64,000 nucleotides of DNA from Myxococcales bacterium (lineage in GTDB: Bacteria; Myxococcota_A; Polyangia; Polyangiales; JADJMO01): the NCBI GenBank assembly GCA_016709545.1, contig JADJMO010000003.1, forward strand, positions 1 through 64,000, read 5' to 3'. The notes under the pieces were generated by a model. That model was not told where the DNA came from, did no database searches, and was given only the letters and a program-made list of their open reading frames with translations. Each line of letters opens with the position of its first letter. The stretch's first letter is position 1. Position numbers and translations under genes: made by a program. Shown here one piece after another: positions 18,001 to 26,299 of the stretch.

Positions 18001-18849
18001 TCAGCGACGCCGGCGCGCCGCGACCAGCCGCTCGAGGCTCCACGGCTGGCGCTCCCCGACCCAGCGCGGGGACCACTCCGGGTCGCCCTCGTCGGTCACC
18101 ACGTCGAAGTCGTGCGCGTCGAGGCGCGCGCCGATCTCGGTGGCCGAGAACGCGCTCATGACGGGCTCGCTCACCCCGCGCAGCACCGCGGTGAGCGTGC
18201 GCGCGAACGGCGAGCCCGCGCGCTCGAAGTAGGTCATCAGCAGCACCGACCCGGGCGCCGCGGCCTCGCGCACGCCGCGCAGGGTCTGCTCCACGCCCGC
18301 GCGGCTCAGGTACATGGTGACGCCCTCGCAGATGAACACGGTGCGCTGGCGCGCGTCGTGCCCGGCCTCGGCGAGGCGCGCGGTGAGGTCGTCGCGCTCG
18401 AAGTCGCTCGGCACGTGGTGCACGCGGCGCGCGAGCGGGGTGAGCGCCTCCGCGCGCGAGCGCTTGTAGCCCTGGGTGGAGGGGTGATCGACCTCGTACA
18501 CGACCGAGTCGCGCAGCGAAGGCAGCCGGTAGGCGCGCGCGCAGAGGCCGGCGCCGACGAGCACGAGCTGCCGCGTGCCGCCCGCCATCTCGCCGTCGAC
18601 CGCCTCGTCGATGGCCCTCGTGCGCAGCGCGAGGTGGCGCGAGCGGCCGAGCGAGACGCGATCGGCGAGCGCGTGCACGAGCGCGATGGCGCGCGGGTTC
18701 TTGCGCGCCGCGGCCACGATCTGCGCGTAGGGCGTGGGGATGAGCTGCTCGGCGACCGCGTCGCGCGCGATCGGGCTCGGCGCGTAGGTCGCAAGCCCTC
18801 GCCAGGCCGCGACCCACGTCGCGGTGATGCTGGGCCTCCCCTCTCGCAT
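18001..18849 (-). CDS. class I SAM-dependent methyltransferase (leucine carboxyl methyltransferase-like)
   Basis: A 282-residue member of the TIGR00027/LCM-like family. Signatures are LVLVGAGLCARAYRLP (SAM-binding loop, normally D-x-G-A-G-x-x-x-R-A-Y-R), YEVDHPSTQGYKRS (motif II with the ribose-binding acidic residue) and FICEGVTMYLSRAGVEQTL. Enzymes of this family methylate carboxyl or hydroxyl groups of diverse small molecules, so the substrate is unknown. ATG 18849 (MREGRPSITATW) starts just before the family's conserved S-x-T-A motif. It lies 14 bp downstream of the FecCD permease gene. If the permease imports a corrinoid or siderophore the enzyme could act on it, but that is speculation. 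Confidence 0.85.
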   Translation of the reverse strand: MREGRPSITATWVAAWRGLATYAPSPIARDAVAEQLIPTPYAQIVAAARKNPRAIALVHALADRVSLGRSRHLALRTRAIDEAVDGEMAGGTRQLVLVGAGLCARAYRLPSLRDSVVYEVDHPSTQGYKRSRAEALTPLARRVHHVPSDFERDDLTARLAEAGHDARQRTVFICEGVTMYLSRAGVEQTLRGVREAAAPGSVLLMTYFERAGSPFARTLTAVLRGVSEPVMSAFSATEIGARLDAHDFDVVTDEGDPEWSPRWVGERQPWSLERLVAARRRR

Positions 18850-18863
18850 GTGACGCGATCGTG

Positions 18864-19859
18864 TCAGTGCGCGCGCTGGCGCGTCAAGAGGACCAGGAAC
18901 AGGGGGCCACCGAGCAGCGCGGTGATGGCCCCCACCGGCGGCTCCGAGCCGAGCGCGCGGAAGCTCGCCCGCGCGAGCGCGTCGCACGCCACGAGCGTGG
19001 CCGCACCGAGGACGAGCGACAGGGGTAGCGTGCGGCGGGGATCGGGGCCGACGAGCCGCCGTACGACGTGCGGCACGAGCAGGCCGAGGAAGCCGATGAT
19101 GCCGCAGGTCGCCACGATGGCGCCGACCACGAGCGAGCTCGCGAGGAACACGCGTCGCTCGAGGCGCCCCACGTCGACACCGAGGTGCGCCGCGTGCTCG
19201 TCGCCGAGCGAGATCAGCCCGAGCGCCGGCGCCGCTGCGAGGAGCACGACGCTGCCCACCGCGACCGAGACGCCGACGACCGCCAGCGTGGCCGGCGTGG
19301 CCACGTCGAGGAACCCCGCGAGCCAGTAGAGGAGCTGCTGCGCCGTGCCCGCGCGGACGAGGGTCTTGGCGAAGGTGATCGCGCCGGTGGCGATCGCGTT
19401 GACGACGACGCCGGCGAGCAGGATGTCCGTCGCCGAGGGGTTGCGACCACGCCGCGTGCCGCGCGCGATGGCGTAGACCAGCAGGGTCGCGAGGAGCCCG
19501 AACAGCGTGGCCGCGCCCGCGGTGGCGCCGGTGCCGACGAGCGGGATGGTGAGGGCCGCCGCGCCCGCGGCGAGGGCGAGGGTCGCCCCGAGGGCCGCGC
19601 CGCCGGCGACGCCGAGCACGTACGGCTCGGCGAGCGGGTTGCGCAGGAGCGCCTGGAACGCGGCCCCGGTGACCGACAGCCCGGCGCCCGCGAGCAGCCC
19701 GAGCGCGACGCGCGGTAGCCGCGCCGAGACCAGGATGGCGCGGTCGAGCGACTGGGGCTCCGAGAACGCGCGAGAGATGGACGCCGGCTGCCCGATCGAC
19801 ATGGCGAGCGCGATCGCGCCGAGCAGCGCGAGGAGCGCGAGGACGATTCCGCGCCTCAC
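18864..19859 (-). CDS. FecCD/BtuC-family ABC transporter permease
   Basis: A 331-residue polytopic inner-membrane permease for iron-siderophore, heme or vitamin B12 uptake. About nine to ten hydrophobic helices are visible. Family motifs include LPRVALGLLAGAGLSVTGAA, FQALLRNPLAEPYVLGVAGG, LAGVVVNAIATGAI, GFLGLLVPHVVRRLVGPDPR and EPPVGAITALLGGPLFL. GTG 19859 overlaps the RlmN stop (GTGA). The ATPase and periplasmic binding protein that must partner it are not adjacent, since the next genes encode a methyltransferase and a coiled-coil membrane protein. It must share components encoded elsewhere or be part of a scattered system. The ligand is undetermined. Confidence 0.88.
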   Translation of the reverse strand: MRRGIVLALLALLGAIALAMSIGQPASISRAFSEPQSLDRAILVSARLPRVALGLLAGAGLSVTGAAFQALLRNPLAEPYVLGVAGGAALGATLALAAGAAALTIPLVGTGATAGAATLFGLLATLLVYAIARGTRRGRNPSATDILLAGVVVNAIATGAITFAKTLVRAGTAQQLLYWLAGFLDVATPATLAVVGVSVAVGSVVLLAAAPALGLISLGDEHAAHLGVDVGRLERRVFLASSLVVGAIVATCGIIGFLGLLVPHVVRRLVGPDPRRTLPLSLVLGAATLVACDALARASFRALGSEPPVGAITALLGGPLFLVLLTRQRAH

Positions 19860-21034
19860 GACTCGGGTTCGCCGGCCGCGAACGGCCGACGCGGACGAGG
19901 CTTGGCGCCGAGCAGCGCGAGCTGGCCGCACGCCGCGCTCACGTCGTCGCCGCGACGGCGCCGGATGAAGCACGCGTAGCCCGCGTCGAGGAGGATCTTC
20001 TGGAACGCGAGCACGCCCGTGCGATCGGGCGGCGCGAGCGTGGACGCCTCGATGGGGTTCATCGGGATGAGGTTGATCTTGACCGGGATCCCGCGGAGCA
20101 GCGCGGCGAGCCGGCGCGCCTCGGGCACGTCGTCGTTCTGGCCCGCGACGAGCGTGAACTCGATGGTGAAGCGGCGCCGCTTGGGCAGCGGATACCGGCG
20201 CAGCGCGGCGAGCAGCTCGGCGAGCGGGTACTTCTTGTTGATCGGCATGAGCGCCGAGCGCTGCTCGTCGGTGGTGGCGTGCAGCGAGATGGCGAGGGTG
20301 ACCTGCCCGGCGAACTCCTGCCCGAGGCGGTCGATCTCGGGGACGAGCCCCGAGGTGGACACGGTGACCCGGCGGCTCGAGAGGTCGATGCCCTCGCGGT
20401 GCGAGAGGATGCGCAGGGTGCGCGCGGTCGCGTCGTAGTTGTGGAGCGGCTCGCCCATGCCCATGAGCACGACGTTGCGGAGCTCCTCGCCCTCGTCGAG
20501 GCGCGCGCGCCCCTCGAGCACCTGACCCACGATCTCCTCGGGCGCGAGGTGGCGCTTGAGGCCGGCGACGCCCGACGCGCAGAACACGCAGCCCATCGCG
20601 CAGCCGACCTGCGTCGAGATGCACTGGGTCACGCGGCGGACCGCGGCGGGCTCGTCGTCGTCGTCGACCGAGGAGGCGTCGGCGTCCTCGTCCTTGTCCG
20701 TGGACTGCGCGGCGACCGACCCGGGGCCACTCACGGCAGGGATGAGCACGGTCTCGACGGTGGCCTGATCGGCGAAGCGGACGAGCAGCTTGCGGGTGTC
20801 GTCGGTCGAGCGGCGCTCGGTGTCGACCTCGAGCACCGGGCGCAGGCCCTCCTCGAACAGGCGGTCGCGCAGCGACACGGGGAGGTCGGTGATCTCGCGG
20901 GCGTCGCGCACGTTGCGGCGGTGGATGGCCTGGAACACCTGGGTCGCGCGGAACGGGCGCTCGCCGAGGCGCACGAGGGCCTCGCGCCACTCCTCGGGCG
21001 TACGGACGAGCGGGTGGGGCAGGGGCGACGACAC
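19856..21034 (-). CDS. rlmN: 23S rRNA (adenine-C2)-methyltransferase RlmN
   Basis: A 392-residue radical-SAM enzyme that methylates A2503 of 23S rRNA and A37 of some tRNAs. The CxxxCxxC cluster motif is GCAMGCVFCAS. Other family motifs are GERPFRATQVFQAIH, VLMGMGEPLHNYD, VTVSTSGLVPEIDRL, LAISLHATTDEQRSALMPIN and VKINLIPMNPIE. The second-cysteine region near the C-terminus (YACFIRRRRGDDVSAACGQL) is present. A short acidic insertion of about 25 residues (DKDEDADASSVDDDDE) sits before the radical-SAM motif and is not typical. GTG 21034 is chosen because no ATG is available in frame. The gene is cotranscribed with the FecCD permease by overlap. Confidence 0.95.
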   Translation of the reverse strand: MSSPLPHPLVRTPEEWREALVRLGERPFRATQVFQAIHRRNVRDAREITDLPVSLRDRLFEEGLRPVLEVDTERRSTDDTRKLLVRFADQATVETVLIPAVSGPGSVAAQSTDKDEDADASSVDDDDEPAAVRRVTQCISTQVGCAMGCVFCASGVAGLKRHLAPEEIVGQVLEGRARLDEGEELRNVVLMGMGEPLHNYDATARTLRILSHREGIDLSSRRVTVSTSGLVPEIDRLGQEFAGQVTLAISLHATTDEQRSALMPINKKYPLAELLAALRRYPLPKRRRFTIEFTLVAGQNDDVPEARRLAALLRGIPVKINLIPMNPIEASTLAPPDRTGVLAFQKILLDAGYACFIRRRRGDDVSAACGQLALLGAKPRPRRPFAAGEPES

Positions 21035-21081
21035 GCCGGCGGTGTAGCATGTCCGGGCAGTCAGCGACGGCCGCCAGTGGT

Positions 21082-21591
21082 TCACTTCTGCAGGGCGACG
21101 AGCTCTACGTCGAACACGAGGAGGCCGGTCGGCAGGCCGGGCTTGGGCGCGTCGCCGTAGCCGAGCGCGCCCGGGATCCAGAGCCTCCGCTGCTCGCCGA
21201 CGCGCATCAGGAGCATGCCCTCGGCGAAGCCCTTGATGACGGCGTTCGGGTGGAACGTCGCCGGCATCTTGCGCACGACGGAGCTGTCGAACATCTTCCC
21301 GTCGGTCGTCCAGCCCGTGTAGTGCACGACGCACGCGTCCTTGTCGGTGGCACGGGCGCCAGTGCCCGCGCGCAGCACCTTGGAGCGGAGCCCACTCGCG
21401 GAGACCTCGGCGTCGAGCGGCGCGGCCGCGACGGTGGAGGGGGCCGGGATCTGCCCCGAGGCCGGCGCGACGGTGACCATCGGGTCTTCGTGGACCGACT
21501 TCTTGGCGAGCGGGGGCGGCACGAACGCGTGTGCCACGCCCGCCGAGCCCATGAGGGCGGCGAGCACCGCGAACGCGCGTCGGCCGAGCAT
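21082..21591 (-). CDS. FKBP-type peptidyl-prolyl cis-trans isomerase, exported
   Basis: A 169-residue protein with a Sec signal peptide (FAVLAALMGSAGVAHA, cleavage after AHA) and a single FKBP domain from about residue 65. Active-site residues are visible in VVHYTGWTTDGKMFDSS, VIKGFAEGMLLMRVGE, RRLWIPGALGYG and LLVFDVELVAL. It should assist folding of periplasmic or surface proteins. The region between signal and domain is Ala/Pro/Val-rich. ATG 21591 gives the signal peptide; an in-frame ATG at 21726 would add a poor leader. The gap to rlmN is 47 bp. A 17-bp palindrome at 21651 lies in the divergent promoter region. Confidence 0.92.
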   Translation of the reverse strand: MLGRRAFAVLAALMGSAGVAHAFVPPPLAKKSVHEDPMVTVAPASGQIPAPSTVAAAPLDAEVSASGLRSKVLRAGTGARATDKDACVVHYTGWTTDGKMFDSSVVRKMPATFHPNAVIKGFAEGMLLMRVGEQRRLWIPGALGYGDAPKPGLPTGLLVFDVELVALQK

Positions 21592-21650
21592 GCTCCGAGG
21601 CTGCCACTCTCGCCGACGAGGGAGAAGAGGGCGGCCCGCCTCCGCCATCC

Positions 21651-21667
21651 ACATAGAGAGACTATGT
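21651..21667. promoter_or_regulatory. 17-bp perfect inverted repeat in a divergent intergenic region
   Basis: ACATAG-AGAGA-CTATGT is an AT-rich perfect 6-bp inverted repeat in an otherwise GC-rich gap. It lies between the FKBP start (21591, leftward) and the ECF sigma start (21771, rightward), 60 bp and 104 bp away. This is a good place for an operator. It could also be a hairpin in the FKBP leader. Confidence 0.4.
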
Positions 21668-21770
21668 TCATTGGTGTCACGGCCACGAGACACGGATCGA
21701 CGACAAGAATCGACGCGAGGGCTCATAATCCAGGGCCGGTCCTGGACATGACGCCCTCGAACCCGTGTGG

Positions 21771-22316
21771 ATGCTCACCTCCCCTGCGCCGCTCGCGGCC
21801 TGCCGCCCCGTGACCGAGGCGGCACCCAGCTTCGAGGCACTCTACCGCGCGCACGTCGCCGAGGTGGGGCGGGTGCTGCGCTACCTCGGTGTCGCCTCCG
21901 CCGACCTCCCCGACGTGTGCCAGGAGGTCTTCGTCGTCGCCCACCGCAAGCTCGGAGACCTCGAGGGCGAGGGCGGGGCCCGCGCGTGGCTGCGCAAGAT
22001 CGCGGTGTTCGTCGCCCAGAACCACCGCCGCACGCGGCGTCGGCAACGCGAGGACGTCGACGACGACCTCGGCGAGCAGCCGATGCCGGGCACCCCTGCG
22101 TCCGAGCGGCTCGAGCAGCGGCAACGTCTGCAGCGACTGCTCGCGACGCTGACCGACGACCAGCGCGCGGTGTTCGTGCTCTACGAGATCGAGCGGATGA
22201 CGATGCCCGAGGTGGCGAGGGCGCTCTCGATTCCCGTGCAGACCGCCTACTCGCGGCACCACGCCGCGCGCCAGCGGGTGGTCGACGCGGTCCGCGCAGA
22301 GGAGGGCGAGCGATGA
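21771..22316 (+). CDS. ECF-type RNA polymerase sigma factor
   Basis: A 181-residue sigma factor with regions 2 and 4 only. Region 2 is SFEALYRAHVAEVGRVLRYL, DLPDVCQEVFVVAHRKL, ARAWLRKIAVFVAQNHRR. Region 4 is LATLTDDQRAVFVLYEIERM, EVARALSIPVQTAYSRHHAA. ATG 21771 is used; GTG 21765 and GTG 21810 are alternatives and the domain begins soon after the latter. The stop overlaps the ATG of the next gene, a membrane protein that probably acts as its regulator. That pair is in turn coupled to a surface FG-GAP lipoprotein. Target promoters cannot be predicted. Confidence 0.92.
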   Translation: MLTSPAPLAACRPVTEAAPSFEALYRAHVAEVGRVLRYLGVASADLPDVCQEVFVVAHRKLGDLEGEGGARAWLRKIAVFVAQNHRRTRRRQREDVDDDLGEQPMPGTPASERLEQRQRLQRLLATLTDDQRAVFVLYEIERMTMPEVARALSIPVQTAYSRHHAARQRVVDAVRAEEGER

Positions 22317-22945
22317 GCGACCCGAAGCGGCTCGCAGAAGACGGTCCGGATGCGCTCCAGCGCATGCTCTCCGTGGCCCAGGACGACGTCCTGCGGGAGG
22401 ACGAGCAAGCGGAGGTCGAGCGTCGCCTCCGCGCGGCGGGCCTGCTCGCCGTGTCGACCACGGTCCTGTCGGGCGCCACGCGCAAGGCGACGGTCGCCAA
22501 GCTCGCCATGGCGGGCGCGGCGCTCGCGCTCGTGGTCGGTGGGGTGTGGGCTCTGCGACGCTCTCCGCCGCCCGCGCCGAATGCCTCGCCGCCACCGGTG
22601 ATGGTCGCCACGAGCCCCACGGTCGAGGCCTCCGTGAGCGTGAGCGCGAGCGGCTCGGCGAGCGAATCGGCGCCGGAGCTCGAGATGCTCGACCCGCCGA
22701 GTCCCACGGCGAGCACGCTGAAGCCGAAGGTCCTGGCCAGCGCGAGCGCCAAGACCGACCCGGTCACCCCCGAGAGCGAGGGCCTGCTCCTGCTCCGCGC
22801 CAAGCGCGTGCTGCGCGAAGACCCGGCCCAGGCGCTGGCCCTGGTGCGCGAACACGAGAAGCGATTCCCCGACAGCCAGCTCGGCCCCGAGCGCAAGCGC
22901 ATCCTCGCCGATGCGCAGGCGCTGCTGGCGAAGAAGAACCCATGA
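22313..22945 (+). CDS. single-pass membrane protein coupled to the ECF sigma factor (putative anti-sigma)
   Basis: A 210-residue protein with the layout of membrane anti-sigma factors of Myxococcota. It has a cytosolic N-terminal 60 residues, one membrane helix (LAMAGAALALVVGGVWAL), a Pro/Ser/Thr-rich periplasmic stretch and a helical C-terminal domain (LLLRAKRVLREDPAQALALV, HEKRFPDSQLGPERKRIL) resembling a TPR unit. The zinc-binding H-x3-C-x2-C motif of classical anti-sigma factors is absent. The role is inferred from ATGA overlap with the sigma gene and from the similar C-terminal helices of the FecR-like protein at 54247. Its own stop overlaps the next start. Confidence 0.7.
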   Translation: MSDPKRLAEDGPDALQRMLSVAQDDVLREDEQAEVERRLRAAGLLAVSTTVLSGATRKATVAKLAMAGAALALVVGGVWALRRSPPPAPNASPPPVMVATSPTVEASVSVSASGSASESAPELEMLDPPSPTASTLKPKVLASASAKTDPVTPESEGLLLLRAKRVLREDPAQALALVREHEKRFPDSQLGPERKRILADAQALLAKKNP

Positions 22946-25219
22946 TCGAGAGGAAGCCACCGATGTCCCGTTCCTTCTTGCTGGCGCTGATCCCGGCGCT
23001 CGGCCTCGCGTGCAGCACGGGCGACACGGTGGTCGGCGAACGCCCCGACGGTGGCGACGGCCTCACGGACACGGGGACGCCGGGGTTCGACATCGGCACC
23101 AGCGAGCGCGTGCGCCTGCTCGTCCACGGAGGTGTGCGTGGGCGGCGCGTGCTGCGCCGAGGCGCGCGTCTGCGGCGACCGCTGCTGCGGTGGCGCGGAG
23201 GCCTGCTCGTTCGGCGCCTGCGTCGCGCCGGGCGCGCCGTGCGTCGACTCGAGCGACTGCGCCGCGAGCGACTACTGCGATCTCTCGAAAGCGGTGGCGA
23301 CCACGACCGACGGCGGGCCGCCCGGCGGCGCCTGCACCGGCAGCAAGCCGACCCCCACGGGTCGCTGCCTCCCACGTCCTCCTCGCTGCACGGGCGCGGC
23401 CACGGATCGACCCGGGATCACCTGCGTCGAAGCGTGCGAGGTGACCCCCAAGGCGGGGCCGTTCGACCTGGTCGTCAAGTACGGCTGGCCCGCGGGCGGT
23501 GGTCAGACCACCGCGCCGTTCCAGCACGACGTCATGATGTCCCCCATCGTCGTGCAGCTCGACGACGACGACTGCGACGGCAAGGTCGACGAGCGCGACC
23601 GACCGGACATCGTGTTCACCACGTTCCGCGACGGGAAATACGCGACCGACGGCGTGGTGCACGCCGTGACCGTCAGCGGCGGATCTCTCGTCGAGAAGTG
23701 GAGCTACCCCGGTGTGCCGGGCTACGCGCAGCTCGCGGGCGCCGAGCTGGATGGCAAGCCAGGGGCCGAGGTGGTGGCGTGCGGCGCCGACGGGCGCGTG
23801 CACGCGATCGACGGCACCGGCAAGCGGCTGTGGGTCAGCGCCGCGATGAGCTGCCTCGCGCCGGCGATCGCCGACCTCGACGCCGACGGGATCCCCGAGA
23901 TCGTCGTCGAAGGAGGCATCCTCGACGGACGCACCGGGGCCACCAAGGCGTCGTTCAAGGTGGCGCCTCGTGGTTCGCTGACGGTGGCCGACGTCGACGG
24001 CGACGGCAAGCCGGAGATCGTGAGCGCCTACCAGGTGTTCCGGCCCGATGGCTCGGTCGTCGTGGACATCGGCGGCACGTCGAGCAGCTGGGGGAGCCCC
24101 GTGCTCGTCGACCTCGACGCCGACGGCAAGCCCGAGATCGCGTTCACCGCGCCCGAGGTCAACCAGTTCGGCGTGTGGCGGCCCGACGCGTCCGATCCCG
24201 CCGGGTTTCGCTGGGTGCGCAAGCCCTTCGCGGCGCCGGTCAACCCGGGCGGAGCGTGGGCGTGGAGCTACGGCATGGGGCCGATCACGTCCGCCGACTT
24301 CGACGGCGACGGCGTCCCCGATTTCGGGTTCGCCGCGTTCCGCGGCTACGCGGCCTTCTCCGGCAAGAAGCTGCTCGACGCGACCCTCGCTCCGAGCGCC
24401 ACGATCCTGTGGACCCACGTGACGGCCGAGGACAACGGCAGCACCGGCTCGGCGGTGTTCGACTTCGACGGCGATGGCAAGGCGGAGGTGCTCTACAACG
24501 ACAGCGAGCGCCTCCACGTGTACGACGGCGCCACGGGCGTCGACCGCTCGTCGATCTGCAACACCTCGGGCACGGTCTGGGAGTACCCCGTCGTGGCCGA
24601 CGTCGACGGCGACGGCGTCGCGGACATCATCGTCGGCTCGAACGCCTTCTCGAACGGGCCGGGCACGCCGTCGTACCGCTGCGACGGCACGGTGCAGGCC
24701 GGGCTCCGCGTGTTCGGCAGCAAGACCGGGGGCTGGGTGCGCACCCGCCGCGTGTGGAACCAGCACTCGTACCACGTGACCAACGTGGGCGAGGACGGGC
24801 GGATCCCCAAGGTGGAGTCGATCAACTGGAAGACCCCGGGGCTGAACAACTTCCGGCAGAACAAGCAGCCGGGCAAGGAGCGCGCGGCGCCGAACGCGGT
24901 CGTCAGCGTCGTGCCGGAGTGCACGTCGGGGTACGTGCTGCGGGTCACGGTTCGCAACGTCGGCGAGGCGGCGCTCGCGGCCGGGGTCGGCGCGGAGGTC
25001 TACAAGGACGGCGCGACGCCGGGCCTGCTCGGGCTCGTCACGACCACGCGCGCGCTCGGGCCCGCCGAGGCCGAGTCCTTGCTGCTGCCCGTGAGCGACG
25101 ACGGCGTGCGGGCGGGGGGGCTCGTGTTCGCGAAGCTGATCGTGCCGAGCACGGTCGTGCAGTGCCGCGACACCGACGACGTCTCCCCCAAGATCAGCGG
25201 TCGCTGCGGCCCGCGCTAG
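22942..25219 (+). CDS. FG-GAP/VCBS repeat surface lipoprotein (frameshifted near 23100)
   Basis: A product of about 760 residues. It starts at ATG 22942 with a lipoprotein signal (LLALIPALGLAC) and an Asp/Gly/Thr-rich stalk. A Cys-rich module follows (CVGGACCAEARVCGDRCC, SDCAASDYC), then at least six calcium-binding-type FG-GAP repeats such as IADLDADGIPEIVVEG, VADVDGDGKPEIVS, SADFDGDGVPDFGFA and VADVDGDGVADIIVGS. The signal and the Cys-rich part are in different frames. Dropping one base near 23100-23106 joins them (DIGTSSACACS), so an assembly insertion is likely. The protein is an integrin-like beta-propeller on the surface. Its overlap with the putative anti-sigma gene suggests that the sigma factor responds to it or controls it. 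Confidence 0.82.
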
Positions 25220-26170
25220 TCACAGCAGCTGGAGCCCGATCGTGAAGGTAGGGCCCAGGCCCGCGCGGTGGAGCACGCTCGTCCCGCCGCCGGGCTCGGC
25301 GAGCACCCAGGTCCGGGACGCGAGCGGGGCGTCGAGCCCGACGTCGGCGCGCAGGTGGAGCCACGGCGTGAACAGCCGCAGCCGCGCGCCCACCGACGCG
25401 CTCGCGACGACGAGCGCGGCGCTCCGCGGGTCGGTGCTCGCGAGGCCCACGGGGCTCGCGACCTGGTTGCCGACGCCCAGCGCCGCGCAGAGCGGGAGAT
25501 CGAGGGCGGCCGTCAACGAAGGTGCGTAGCACCCGGCGAGGAGGAGCGAGGTCGTCGTGAGCTCGGCGCCGACGCCCGACGAGAGCGCGCGCCGTCCGGC
25601 TTCCGCGCGCACGGTGAGGCCCACTTCCAAGGGGGAGACGCGGAGTCCGGCGGAGACGAGCACCGCCGGGCCACACCCTGGCGAGAGGCCACACGCGAGC
25701 GAGACGCCGAAGCCGCCGAACACCGAGGTGGGCGCTGCAGGAGTCTGCGCCTCGACGGGTGCGAGGGGCTTCGGGAGACGGAGGTGCACGGGCGCGGCCT
25801 TGCCTTCGTCGGTGGTGACCTCCTCGACGAGCAGCGCGACCACCACGACGAGCGCGTCGTCGAGCTGGTGACACGCGCCTTCGGTCGTGAGCGTGCGCTC
25901 GGCGAAGGTGGTGCCGTCGGGCCGCTTCGCGCGCACGACGGCCTCGTAGCGCCCCTCGACGCGCCGCACGCGTCCTTCGATGCGGGAAGGACACGACGTC
26001 GTCGCGCAGAAGGCGGGATGCCCCAGCGTGGCCTCGACCGCGGCGCCGAGCCGCGTCGCGTCGATGCACGACGGGGCCGATTCCCAGTCGAGCGAGACCT
26101 GCGACGGGGCGGCGGTCGCCGGTGCCGCGAGCAAGGCGAGCGCCAGGGCGAGGCTCCCGCGCGCGATCAT
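25220..26170 (-). CDS. exported envelope protein, probable outer-membrane beta structure
   Basis: A 316-residue protein with a Sec signal (LALALALLAAPATA-A). The first 110 mature residues form a small domain (SAPSCIDATRLGAAVEATLG, ACHQLDDALVVVVALLVEEV). The rest is rich in alternating hydrophobic strands with Gly and ends in a strand (TFTIGLQLL), suggesting a small outer-membrane barrel. The same two-part layout appears in the product at 55841, also beside a sigma/anti-sigma pair. The stop codon abuts the stop of the convergent FG-GAP gene with no gap. The specific function is unknown. Confidence 0.7.
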   Translation of the reverse strand: MIARGSLALALALLAAPATAAPSQVSLDWESAPSCIDATRLGAAVEATLGHPAFCATTSCPSRIEGRVRRVEGRYEAVVRAKRPDGTTFAERTLTTEGACHQLDDALVVVVALLVEEVTTDEGKAAPVHLRLPKPLAPVEAQTPAAPTSVFGGFGVSLACGLSPGCGPAVLVSAGLRVSPLEVGLTVRAEAGRRALSSGVGAELTTTSLLLAGCYAPSLTAALDLPLCAALGVGNQVASPVGLASTDPRSAALVVASASVGARLRLFTPWLHLRADVGLDAPLASRTWVLAEPGGGTSVLHRAGLGPTFTIGLQLL

Positions 26171-26299
26171 CGACGCAGCCTAGGAGAGGACTCGTCGCTC
26201 CACGAGGAGAGAGTGTGACCCGCGAACTTTCGCCCGCCGGGCAGCAAAGGCACCTCGGGGGATTCGTGTCGGACGCGTGACCAGAGAGAGGAGGCTGCC

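Noticed and set aside
26222..26260. ECF-type promoter (GAACTT) before the ARPP-1 gene
   Set aside because: The expected -10 element is missing, so the match is probably chance.
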